64,000 bases of DNA from Phycomyces nitens (lineage: Eukaryota; Mucoromycota; Mucoromycetes; Mucorales; Phycomycetaceae). The stretch is from NCBI GenBank assembly GCA_022702545.1, contig JAHRBC010000007.1, positions 2,790,001 to 2,854,000 of the forward strand. The letters are read 5' to 3'. The notes under the pieces are model-generated. The model had not been told where the DNA came from. It made no database searches and saw only the letters and a list, made by a program, of their open reading frames with translations. This document shows positions 54,418 to 64,000 of this stretch, piece by piece (within the stretch, counting starts at the first letter, position 1; the number at the start of each line of letters is the position of its first letter). The translations under genes and the position numbers were made by a program.

Positions 54418-55606
54418 ATGGTTAACCAAAGAAGATCGATTGCTCCTCGTCCCACTCCTGCTCCTGCTCTCACTCCTGCCAACATGGAGCAAATTGTCGA
54501 GATGCTCTCTGGAATTCAAGACAACATGACCAGAGTGGAAGATAAGGTCACCAATGTAGAAGGCGAGTTGGTGACCTCCAACACCAAACTGGTAACAATG
54601 GATGCCAGACTTGGTGTCATCATTGCTGGAACCCGTGAAGCCATTAAGGCCATTGACAATTTTGGAGAAGAGGTTCCTGCCACTGCCACCAGTGAACCCA
54701 GCAATGTTGCGGTTGTGGAGGCCATTGGTTTGGCCGGACCCAGCCATAAAACATCAGTGGAGGTCAATGTAAGCATTATACCTTATACTATATTATCAAT
54801 TCATTAACTTGTTTACTATATCAGAGAAAGATCCGTGAGTTCTTGTGGGAGCCAAATTTCCATGCAAATACTCCAGCAGAGATCTTGGCCAACACTAACA
54901 AGCCCAGGTGGAACACGGATGTTCACTTTAATGTGACTCCAAACAAGGAGTTAGTGAACAGGCTTCTTGTCATCCTGGAGCGCAAGTTTGCTGGTGATGG
55001 GATGAGAACCAAGGATCTTCGTGATAAGCTCCACAAAAACTTCATCAACAGATGCAAACAGGAGAAGATCTCTGCTGCTGCAAAAGAGATCACAAACACA
55101 CGTTCACGGAGAGCCAGACGTGCTGGTGAAGTAAGTTATCCTTGATATATTAAAAATCTATTCCAAAAAATAATAACAAGGTTATTATTAGAACCACAAG
55201 CGCCGAACAAAGGCATACGGCAGCAACATGGTTGCCATCAACCAAGAGATGGGCCGGGATTGTGCCAATGCACTCCCCAAGGAAGCAATGTCCGGAGGAG
55301 AATCGGATGACGAAGTCTCCGAAACTGGAAGAAGACGTGTGATTCGGACCGTCCGCCCAAGTTGGAGAAGCGATGAAGTGAGTTGTTGAGCTGATTATAA
55401 ATAATATTTTGGATGACTTTAGATTACTAATGTGCAATTGATAGTACAACCGATTTATCCAAGTCATTGATAGATTCGTTGGTCTCCAACTTGGAGCAAA
55501 CTCTCACCAGTTGCTGTCAAGGGTTTATGGCAGAACTGTGGACGTGGCAGTCCCGACCAATTTAAATCCCAGTCTTGCTCAGTGGGCTCTTAGACATGGG
55601 CATTAA
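54418..55606 (+). CDS. E8 gene B, four exons, intact, 334 aa
   Basis: Function unknown. Exons are 54418-54768, 54825-55130, 55192-55377 and 55445-55606 (351, 306, 186 and 162 nt), all phase 0. Starts MVNQRRSIAPRPTPAPA, with coiled-coil-like heptads (MEQIVEMLSGIQDNMTRVE) over residues 25-70. The NTNKPRWNTDVHFN block, RSRRARRAGE, acidic GESDDEVSE, PSWRSDE and the FIQVID-type last exon follow. It is the longest copy and can serve as the reference for the family. Confidence 0.87.
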
Positions 55607-55728
55607 TAAAATAATTTTTTATCTCTCCATCTATTTTTTTGACACGCGTTACGTTTTGACGACATTTATAAAGGCAATGCTATTTCTGTTTGTTTTTTAT
55701 AAAAGAGAAAAGATATTTATTTTTTTTA

Positions 55729-58700
55729 TTACACGCAAAGTTTCTTTGGCAAAGGAATGACCAGCATCCTCTTTATACCATTTCGGCTTGTGTGTGTGGC
55801 AGTCGCAACTTCCAAAAGAAGGCGATGCACTGGCAAGATGCACTCATTGGTAGCAGGAGAATAACTGGGCAAACAGATGTCAACACCTTCATCTTCGCGT
55901 GATCGTTCATAACAGACACCATTCCATCGCACAAAGGCAAAGACATGCTGGCTTTGATAGCCACAACGATTTAAACGGACAGAGGCAGAGAGAGGCGGCG
56001 TAAACTGATGAACAAAAATATACTGTATCTGCCCAGTATAGGCGGTCTGGTTCTCACCAGTGCTGCTACCAAACAAAGCTTGTACATGAGATCCACCATT
56101 TCCAGAGCTATTGTGTCCACGATAAACTTGGCCAAGGAGATTTATCGATTTCAGCTTCACAATCTGATTGTCAACAAACAACGAAGAAGAAGTGGCATGT
56201 TGATAATGCTGGAGGGTGTCAATGTCATACGTATCCACATAGTAAGCCAACAATTGAGGATAGTCAATATCACTCATTTTTGTGGCAGACTTTTGAAGCA
56301 GAGGAAACGCAGAGGGGGGAAGAGGCTCGTTACCCTTGATTGGGAATTCAGAATTCTCTGAAGCTTCGATGAAATCCAGCAATCTGAACGGGCGTCGTGT
56401 TGGTGTTGGTGTGGGTGTGGGTGTGGGGGTAGGGATAGAGGCAGAGGTGGAGGCAGAGAGGAGGCTTGAAAAGAGAGGAGTGAAGATGTCTTGGCTTGGA
56501 GATTGTAGAACAGCATTGACATAATCATTCTTGAATACGTCCTGGACAAATTTCCGCATGTAGGTTGCCTCAAACCCATTCTTTCCATTCGTGCTCACGT
56601 TCTTTAGCAATCCGTTGTACCTCTCAAACCCAAAGAGCCAATAGCCGTACACCAGTCCAAAATCATTGATGGTCTTATAAAGATGGAGGTGCAGGTGCAT
56701 GTTGCAGGTGAGAAGACTTGGAGGGTAAAGGCGCTCGCACTCTTGGCAGAATTGCTGAAGGTGGTGATGGGCATTGTCAACATCCTGGAAGGACACAGAT
56801 GGCTTGACAATCAGGCGGCAGGCATCCACAAAGTTCATCCAACTGTTAAACTTTTGACGCAGGAGAACGGGCTTCAACGCAACAGGCGAATATACCAGCA
56901 CCCAAGATTTCCACTCGTCTGCTTTCATGAATGGAAATCCCCTGGCAATCTTTGTCTTTAGTGAACTGTAATCACTTGGCAGCTCCATGGTGTCTGCTAT
57001 CTCCTGCATCACAAGAAGATCGTCATTGGACAAATCACCACCAGAGATCCAGTTTTCAACCATTCTCTTGGCGGTTCCCAGGAAGAGGTTGTGCATGGGG
57101 TCCACCACAGTTGCGCGGACAAGATCAAGATACTGGAGGCGGTGAAGCTCTGTCCATCGTACACCATTCTCAACTTCAAGTCCATGCCTTTCGGAAATCG
57201 TCTGGGCATCTTTCCAAAGTGTTGCATGGTGTCTGTTGTCAACTGATGTCCGAAGAGACCATTGTGAATAGTCAAATCCACGGAAATCCACCTGGTTTGA
57301 CCCCTCCAAATGAGAGAACTGACGATTGCACTTGTAGCATGCATTGGTGCTGTTGTGTGCCGTAAACCCACTCGTCTTCCTTGCAGCTGGGATATCGCAC
57401 GCCACCATCAACAATGCACCACGGACATTGACACCAGACGGGCACTCAAAGGTTGGGATCCTTATTCCAACAAACAACTGCTCCAGTTCATCGACCAACG
57501 GCTTGAGATAACTGTTGATCTCATCTGTCTTTGGCTCCTTGGGTCCAGGCATCAGACCGACGAGAATATTATTTTCAGCCTTGAACCTTTCCTCCCTAGG
57601 CAAATTATTGATTACAAGATAGATGGCACCACAAGAATAGCTGATTCCATCAAAGGGCTGGAACCAGTCAATGTTCAGTGTCAGCATCAAAGAACGTGGA
57701 TCTGCAACGAACGAAACACCACCCATGTCCTGGAGACCCTTCCACATTGCACCATCGTAGATATCGCACATGGTGTCTACAACTTTTAGCTCCTGGTTCC
57801 AGTGACGAATCTTGGTCTCAAAATCCGGGCGGAGGAAAAGGACTCTCAACGCCTGCTTGACGGACTGATAGATGTACGATCTCTTGGCAACCAAAGCACC
57901 AGATGACGATTGCTTCATCAATTGACAACCACATACAGATTGGGAACCGAGCTTAGCAGAATCGCACCGAAGTGGAGCAGACCCAGCTTCCTCATACACC
58001 GTGTGGCAATCCTGGCACACAACGAATCTCTTTACACCCTTGGTCAAGGCAGTGAAACCCGTCATGCTTTGGAGACCAGAAAGGCTTGAGGGCAATTGGA
58101 AGTCCTGTCCGTAAATCGTCAAGAGTTTGTTGATGAACTCAATCAAGACAACAGCACCCTTATCGACCACATAACGGGATGCAAACAGAACAACGAAAAT
58201 GGCAATTGCTCTGTGCACTGGGTTTTCGGGCATACCAGGAGTAGCAAAAGGGTCTATTATTTAAAAAGGAAAATTATTAACACTCAATTTTTGCTTGCTT
58301 TTGTATTATAGCTATTCAATACTGACCTTCACTATCAAACTCCTCGACCTCAATCTCCTCGACATCGGCTTCATCATCACTGTCATTGTCAGAGTCGTTG
58401 GTGATTTCGGCACCATCGCCATTGACCTCATTGTCAAGTTGATCGGCATCAACCATTTGGTCATAATCCCCAAAAGGTAAGCTGGGCTGACTGTCAACTG
58501 CCATGGATTCGGATTCAATAATCAGCATTGCTGCAAATATGGGTTAGATTAGTTTATTACTCTGCACTGGTTTTCAAATAAATATATTTTACCCTCAACG
58601 TCCAAATCCATCATATCACTTTGTGTGCCTGAGTTCAATTGAAAAATACAAGTTATTATTGCACAGTAAATGAAAATTAACACTAGTATACATACTGCTC

Positions 58701-58843
58701 TCAAATTCGCCAGTTTCTTCAGTTCTTGCTCTCTTACTATGGCATTGGTAAGTGCGCTTGGATACAATAGTGAATCCTTGCTGGTTATTGCTGCATTTGT
58801 TGCAGTAACAGGCAGTAGTGTTTTGTGCGGAAATAGAAGACAT
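55729..58843 (-). CDS. E8 gene A: intact Tnp2-type transposase, 970 aa
   Basis: The only gene A copy without a lesion. Exons are 58843-58696, 58628-58593, 58530-58327 and 58253-55729 (148, 36, 204 and 2525 nt; 971 codons with stop). Residues 12-40 hold CYCNKC plus a His (zinc-like, possibly DNA binding), and about 65-128 are acidic. MPENPVHR is near 136 and a CQDCH pair near 209. The Tnp2-type catalytic region spans about 315-680: LNIDWFQPFDG, MPGPKEP (about 365), CDIPAARK (about 413), CYKC (about 435), DPMHNLFLGTAKRM (about 517), NMHLHLHL (about 647), FGFERYNG (about 670). The Asp residues in the first and third motifs and the Glu in the last are plausible DDE residues. A conserved C-terminal domain follows a Pro-Thr repeat. 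The gene looks mosaic compared with E1 and E5. Confidence 0.92.
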
Positions 58844-59085
58844 AGTTTATATTATTTGATTGTGAGATAAAAAAGGAAACAAGTGCTACATATTTTTATT
58901 TGCTGTCATTTTATAGACAAGAAAAAGGCTATTGTTCTTTGATCCTTTGCCCGAACCAATAGGATGCATCAAAATTATACTTTTTATTTTTAAAAAAAAT
59001 AATGTCTGAGATGAAAAAAAGCTCTATGTTTCTAGTACCCATCTGCACCATTTATACTAGGTGAAATCGAGGGGTTTTTCCAGTG
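58844..59085. promoter_or_regulatory. E8 gene A promoter region and right terminus
   Basis: On the minus strand: terminal repeat, T-rich tract, CCTATTGGTTCGGGCAA block and TCTATAAAATGACAGC (TATA-like) before the ATG. Nearly the same as 36245-36486 of E5. Confidence 0.55.
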
Positions 59086-59149
59086 ATAGCAAATAAAATA
59101 TATGTAACACTCGTTTCCTTTTAATTTTATCATTACAAACATAAACAAC

Positions 59150-62100
59150 ATGTCTTCTGCCAGCAGTATCTACAATGTCAAGTGCTATTGCACTGTATGC
59201 GGTGATAATGAGGAAGGATATACCTTTGTGACAAGAAGAACGGCTCAACATCATAACAAAAGAGCGAGAGTAGAGGAAGCATTTAGAACTTCAAGAGGTA
59301 TTTTATTTAAAACAACAGTAGTGTATTTTAATACTAATATTATATAATAATAAAAGACTTGCAAATAAGTGCGATGGAAGTTGATACTGAGTGTAAAAAA
59401 TATTTATTAAAATGTTACTAGTGTCTAACCAACTATTATATTCTATATTTGTAGCTATTCTGATTCACCAACCTGGAGCTGCAGAGGAGAGTGGTCAGAC
59501 AAATGTACCTGTTTCGGAACCTGCATCCATGTCTGACAATGATGTCTCCATTGGGAATGATGATGAAGACAATGGCGCTGGCAATGGCAATGACAGCGAT
59601 GAAGAAGAAGATGTTGTTGAGATTGAACTTGAGGAGTTGGACGCCAAAGGCTTGTATTAAATTGTTGAATAAAAGAAAAATCCTGAAAAAATTGAGTATT
59701 AATATTTTTTTCTTTTTTACAATAGCCCCTTTTGGTGCTCCTGGTATGCCTGAGAACCCAGTTCACAAATTCGTCACCATTTTTGCTGTACTGTTCATAT
59801 CCCGTTACGTGGTCAACAAGGGTTCTGTTGTCTTGATCGAGTTCATCAACAAGCTCTTGAAGATTTACGAGCAGGATTTCCAGCTTCCAACAAGTCTTCT
59901 TGGTCTCCAACGCATGACTGGATTTTCTGAGATATCCAAGGGAATCAACCGATTTGTAGCATGCCAGGATTGTCACAAAATTTATAACGAATGTACCACA
60001 GTTCCTCCCACCTGTGTGTTCCAGAAGATTGGATCAAACTCTGTCTGTGGGTACAAGTTGATGAAGAAGTCATCCGTTGGTGCCTTGACGCCCAAAAGGG
60101 TATTTGTATACTAGTCTGTCAAGCATGCCATGAAGACACTCTTTCTTCGTCCAGGCTTTGAAGCCAAGATCAGACACTGGAATACAGATCTCAAGATTCC
60201 ACAAACGATGTGTGATGTTTACGACGGTGCAATGTGGAAGGAGATCAAGGATGTGAATGGTGCCCAGTTCACTGCTGAACCACGCTCTCTCATGTTGGCC
60301 CTCAACATTGACTGGTTCCAGCCATTTGATGGTGTGGTTTACTCTTGCGGTGCCATGTACTTGGTAGTAAACAATCTGCCTAGGGAGGAACGTTTTAAGG
60401 CAGAAAACACAATCCTTGTTGGTCTCATGCCTGGACCCAAAGAGCCAAGATCTGAAGAGATCAACCACTACCTGGAGCCATTGGTGGATGAGTTGAACAA
60501 GCTCTATATAGGAATGAATATTCCAACATTCGAGCAGCCAACTGGTGCCAGTGTCTGTGCTGCGTTAATGATGGTGGCATGTGACATCCCTGCTGCCAGG
60601 AAGACAAGTGGATTTACTGCCCACAACAGCACACGTGCATGCTATAAATGCAATAGACAGTTCTCTCATCTGGAAGGCATAGCCAGTGTCGATTTTTGTG
60701 GGTTCGAGTTTGCTGAGTAGAGACTGGCAAATGGTGCTGAAAACCGGGTGCATGCTGAGGTGTGGAAAGGTGCAAGTACGCCCTCAGAAAGACATCAGCT
60801 GGAGGTCGAAAATGGTGTTCGATGGTTGCAGCTGCATCGTCTTGGATACTTTGATCTAGTACGTGGAACAATCATCGATCCCATGCACAATCTTTTTCTG
60901 AGCACGGCGAAGAGAATGCTGGAGAAGTGGACTGCCAGTGGTCTGATTGCAGATAGAGACCTGCGCCAGATGCAGAAGATGGCTGAGACCATGGTGCTGC
61001 CTGTTGGCTACAGCGTGCTGAAGACAAAGATTGGCAAGGGGTTCCCACGCATGAAAGCAGATGAGTGGAAGTCGTGGGTGCTTATCTACTCTCCTGTTCT
61101 GCTCAAGCAAATTCTTCTGTCAGACAAATTTGCAAATTGGATTGATTTTGTGGATGCATGTTGTCTACTTGTCAAGCCAACGATAACCTATGATGATGTC
61201 GAGTCAGCTCACCTCTATCTCCAGCAATTCTGTCAATCGTGCGAAACCCTTTATCCTGCAACAATCCTCACCTGCAACATGCACCTGCACCTTCATCTTC
61301 GCGATACAATTTGTGATTTTGGACCCGTGTACGGTTACTGGCTCTTTGGGTTTGAGAGATTTAACAGCTTGCTAAAGAACATCAACACAAACAGAAAAGA
61401 TGGTTTTGAGATGATGTATATGAAGAACTTCCTAGAAGATACTTACAAAAAAAACTATGTTCATGCCACTTTCCTTAATTCAAACCATGCCCTCTTCTCT
61501 CCTGTCCTTCAAAAACTCACCTTGACCACACCTGCCATCATCTCCTCTCCTTCCAACACGCACTGCATCTTTGACTTGCAAAACTTTGTTCAACTTTCCT
61601 TAAACACATCAATTCCTGTCAAAGGCAATGAACCACTCCCTCCTTCCACATTCCCTCTTTCAACAAGTAGAACATCATCAATAAGTGATATTCATTATCC
61701 TTATTTGTTGGAGTACTACAAACAAACCTATGACATACCAGACCTTGTTTATTATCACCATGCCTCCCGCTCTCCATTCTTTGTTGACAATCAGGTCCAA
61801 AAACTGAAATCAATTGATCTTCTTGGTCAAACATATGTTGGTAAAAGTAGCTCCATCAGTCGTGGCTCTTTTGCGCAGGCATTGTTCCTTGGTAGATTCG
61901 GAGATCATGCAAATGCATATACTGGACAAATTCAATACCTCTTCACTCATTCCTTTATGCCGCCAACAAACCAAGATGTCTGTTCATTCCATGGCATTCA
62001 GCATATCCAACACATTTTCACTTTTGTCCGATGGCTTCCTCTGTCTCCTGATAGATCGTGAGAAGATGATGGTGTTGACATTTGCCTGCCTGAATTTTCT

Positions 62101-62226
62101 GACGATGACTTTCAGTGCATCTTGCCTGTACATCGAATCTTGCTGGAGGTGGCAACTGCTGAATGCACAGAAAACAATATGACAACAACACTGGTAATTC
62201 CTCTACCAAAGAAACAATATGCTTAA
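59150..62226 (+). pseudogene. E7 gene A: Tnp2-type transposase with three nonsense codons
   Basis: Exons are 59150-59297, 59357-59392, 59455-59649 and 59726-62226. Exon 1 has CYCTVC and HNKRARVEE. The exon 3 donor reads AAAG|GCTTGT, a GC donor where the other copies have GT; using it keeps the frame. The long exon has CQDCHKIYNE, LNIDWFQPFDG, MPGPKEP, CDIPAARKTSGF, CYKC, DPMHNLFLSTAKRM (Ser for Gly) and FGFERFNS. Lesions are TAG 60112-60114 (expected CAG), TAG 60718-60720 (expected TGG) and TGA 62059-62061 (expected CGN). All fit C-to-T or G-to-A changes. Confidence 0.9.
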
Positions 62227-62348
62227 TAAAAATATATGCCTTCCTCTTTCCTTCAAAACAAATATTTCTTTACCTCTAAATATATATTATTAAGATAAAG
62301 TGCAATGATCAGTTTGAGAAGAGTATTGTTTTAAAAAATCAAAAAATT

Positions 62349-63477
62349 TTATTTGTCATCTCTGATGGTCCACTGTGGCGGGAGAGGAAACATGCTGGCA
62401 GGGACTGGTTTTTCCACCACAGCGACAAGAGATCTTCTGATCAGCTGTCGAGCATTGTTGCCCAAGTTGGCACGGGCATACAAGTCAACCATCTCAAGGA
62501 ATTCGTTGAACTAAAGGACAATTAGTTTCTATTTATTATATTTCAAAAACAATAAACTTGGCTGGAAAACAATTTACCTTGTCACTTCTCCAACTTGGGC
62601 GCTGGACACGAATGATGCATACACCTGGGACTCCAGGTGTCTCATCACCAGACTTGCCTTTGGACATTGCTTCTTCCTGGAGAAGATTGGAGCAATCCTT
62701 CTCCATGGCGGCATCAATGGCAGCCTTGTTCTTGGCATAGGCAAGGCCACGGCGTTTGAGGTGCTAGAGAGCAATTTATATTAATATTACTCTTAAAACT
62801 AAGCTCTGATTAGAATATAAAACACAACTTACTTCACCCTCATGAGAAGAGTGCCGTGTCTTTGCCTTTGAGGCATCCCTCTTACTAGGATCCTCTTTCT
62901 CCTGGCGCCACTGACTGCGGAAGTTTGTGTGAAGCTTGTTACAAATGTCACTTTTTTGCAACTTGGAGTTGCAAGAATTTGACACCAGGTAGCTCATCAT
63001 GTTTGCCACCAACTCTTTGTTCGGGCTTTTGTTGAAGTGGACTTTGGTGTTCCACCTGGGCTTGTTGTTGTTGGCCTCAATTTCGCCCTGGTCGTTCGAC
63101 TTGAACGTTGGCGACCACAGGTAGTCATTAATAAGTCTCTATTTTATAGCATTAAATTAGTGGATTATTATTACTCTGTTACTTACAAGCACTTCAGTAA
63201 TGTCCTTTGCTTGTGGCTCAGGAATACCGTCAACAGGAGTGCCGACAACTGGGGCCATGGCAACAGGAACCACTGGCACAGCATTTGAAGGCTGACCAGC
63301 GTTGGTGTTGTCTCCAACAAGTACACCAATTCTACCATTCATCGTGGTAATCTCTCTTTGCACTGAAACCATGTTAGTGCCCATGGTCACCATATATTTC
63401 TCCATGGCTATCATTTTCTCCATCATCTGAGAAGCCTCAGAACTGGGTCGAGGAGCAAGATTACGTCTGTTTGCCAT
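62349..63477 (-). CDS. E7 gene B, four exons, intact, 314 aa
   Basis: Function unknown. Exons are 63477-63187, 63138-62833, 62763-62578 and 62510-62349 (291, 306, 186 and 162 nt), all phase 0 with GT-AG introns. Starts MANRRNLAPRP, has a Met-rich coiled-coil-like segment (MMEKMIAMEKYMVTM), the NNNKPRWNTKVHFNKSPNKELV block, KSGDE in place of the GESD motif and PSWRSDK. It is open although the accompanying gene A has at least three stops, so the two genes decay at different rates. Confidence 0.86.
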
Positions 63478-63897
63478 AGTCTAAAAAATATAAAATAATA
63501 TATTACTCAATTATCAATTATCTTTATTTTATGGGGTCTTATAAAATATGTAATATCTTATACATACAATTGTTTTATTAAAAGTTTTAGGGAACCAGAA
63601 GAGTGTGTTGTGTGAGAACAGGTCTTTTAGAATATAAAATACAGAGTATTTATAACTAAAGAGAGTTTGGTGGGTGGATCCAAAAAGACTTCTTGTACAC
63701 ATTAATGAACAGCACCATTATTGCTTTTGGATTCTATCCATTACACCTATTCTGTCTCTGTTTCAAATTATATATCCTTGTATTTTTTTGTCTTTTTTGC
63801 CCTTTTTTCCTTTCTCTTGTTTCCTTATATCCAGGCCTATTTTTCCTTTCTTTTTTACACCTCTTTACACTAAAAAATTGGTGGCTTCTTTATAAAC
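63478..63897. promoter_or_regulatory. E7 divergent promoter region of genes B and C
   Basis: Spacer between gene B and the start of gene C, with TATTTTATGG and AATATAAAATAC AT-boxes and a long pyrimidine tract (63760-63860), the same arrangement as in E6. No gene. Confidence 0.45.
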
Positions 63898-64000
63898 ATG
63901 CGCTCATTCCAATACATCCTGCCTGCATTGCTCATCCAAACAATCTGTGGTCAGTTGAATGTGGCTTTAGCATCTCGCGAATTATCCTGACTCTCTTTTT
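63898..64000 (+). CDS. E7 gene C, first exon, continues beyond window
   Basis: ATG at 63898-63900 and a 52-nt exon ending TGTG|GTCAGT at 63949, in the position and partly the sequence of gene C exon 1. Here the frame gives a hydrophobic start (MRSFQYILPALLIQTIC), unlike the E1/E6 start, because the exon is 21 nt shorter and in another frame relative to shared bases. The rest lies outside the window, so coding cannot be tested. Confidence 0.4.

Larger units (their letters stand above)
47286..59085 (-). mobile_element. E8: CACTA-like element, ATA target duplication, carries R3
   Basis: Left (gene B side) end CACTGCAAAAGAGGGG, right (gene A side) end, read inward, CACTGGAAAAACCCCTCGAT. ATA flanks it at 47283-47285 and 59086-59088. 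Without R3 it is about 6.36 kb. It is inserted in the promoter of E7 gene A, in opposite orientation. Genes A and B are intact; gene C has one nonsense codon. It is the best candidate source of transposase in the window. Confidence 0.93.
36245..64000 (+). mobile_element. E5: CACTA-like element, interrupted by E6 and E7, right end outside
   Basis: Left terminus CACTGGAAAAACCCCTTGAT at 36245. The first 240 bp nearly match the gene A end of E8, so they belong to one subfamily. E5 sequence occupies 36245-40620 and 46899-47103; the gap is E6, and E7 starts at 47104 in gene B. The remainder of E5 lies beyond the window. Confidence 0.9.
47104..64000 (+). mobile_element. E7: CACTA-like element inserted in E5 gene B, right end outside
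   Basis: Starts CACTGGAAAAACAACCCTGA at 47104 directly after TTG in E5 gene B. E7 sequence is 47104-47285 and 59086 onward, separated by E8. Joining TTATAAAAGTATA (47285) to GCAAATAAAATATATG (59089) restores the usual pre-gene-A promoter. The right terminus is outside the window. Gene A is broken, gene B open, gene C begins at 63898. Confidence 0.9.

Noticed and set aside
47104..59085. Treating 47104 and 59085 as two ends of one element
   Set aside because: The sequences just inside do not match, and 47104-47285 is the promoter part of E7 that continues after 59088; the ATA duplication fits 47286 and 59085 instead.

Overview
This window looks like a transposon graveyard from a filamentous early-diverging fungus, most likely Mucoromycota. 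The basis is very AT-rich DNA, short (about 60 nt) GT-AG introns with GTAAGT-type donors, Ty3/Gypsy elements, and many copies of a fungal Tnp2-type (CACTA-like) transposon. The only host-like gene I can support is one tRNA-Asn. Almost everything else is mobile DNA, much of it inserted inside other mobile DNA. Species is not determinable from the sequence alone.

The dominant family is a CACTA-like element of about 6.3-7 kb, here labelled E1-E8. Ends begin CACTG[G/C]AAAA, and target-site duplications are 3 bp wherever both ends are visible (AGT for E6, AGG for E4, ATA for E8). Each element carries gene A (about 970-aa Tnp2-type transposase, five exons), convergent gene B (303-334 aa, four exons, unknown function) and, reading divergently from gene B toward the other end, a six-exon gene that is easy to miss because every exon is only 40-111 nt (gene C, 138 aa). 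Gene C has identical exon lengths and phases in E1, E6 and E8 and protein-level similarity in the diverged element E4. I consider it the most interesting item here.

Layout. 1-4842: right part of E1, inserted into E2. 4843-8927: E2 remnant, carrying a Tc1-like element at 6778-8388. 8928-31210: E3, containing a Merlin element (14555-22136) that itself contains Ty3/Gypsy element R1 (14969-20274), and containing E4 (22624-29124). A 1,124-bp direct duplication of E3 sequence flanks the Merlin. 31211-31773: end of another CACTA-like element inserted into Ty3/Gypsy element R2 (31774-33700), which sits in older LTR debris. 34147-34218: tRNA-Asn. 34224-36244: three head-to-tail LTR-like units starting 6 bp from the tRNA. 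36245 to the end: E5, interrupted by E6 (40621-46898) and by E7 (47104 onward); E7 is interrupted by E8 (47286-59085, opposite orientation), and E8 by the intact Ty3/Gypsy element R3 (47695-53129, LTRs apparently identical).

Functional state. Gene A is intact only in E8. Gene B is open in all seven copies not split by another insertion, and has a nonsense codon in the one that is split. Gene C is open in E1 and E6. No single visible element has all three genes intact, but together they do. R3 (one 1,596-codon Gag-Pol frame) and the Merlin transposase (343 codons) also look intact.
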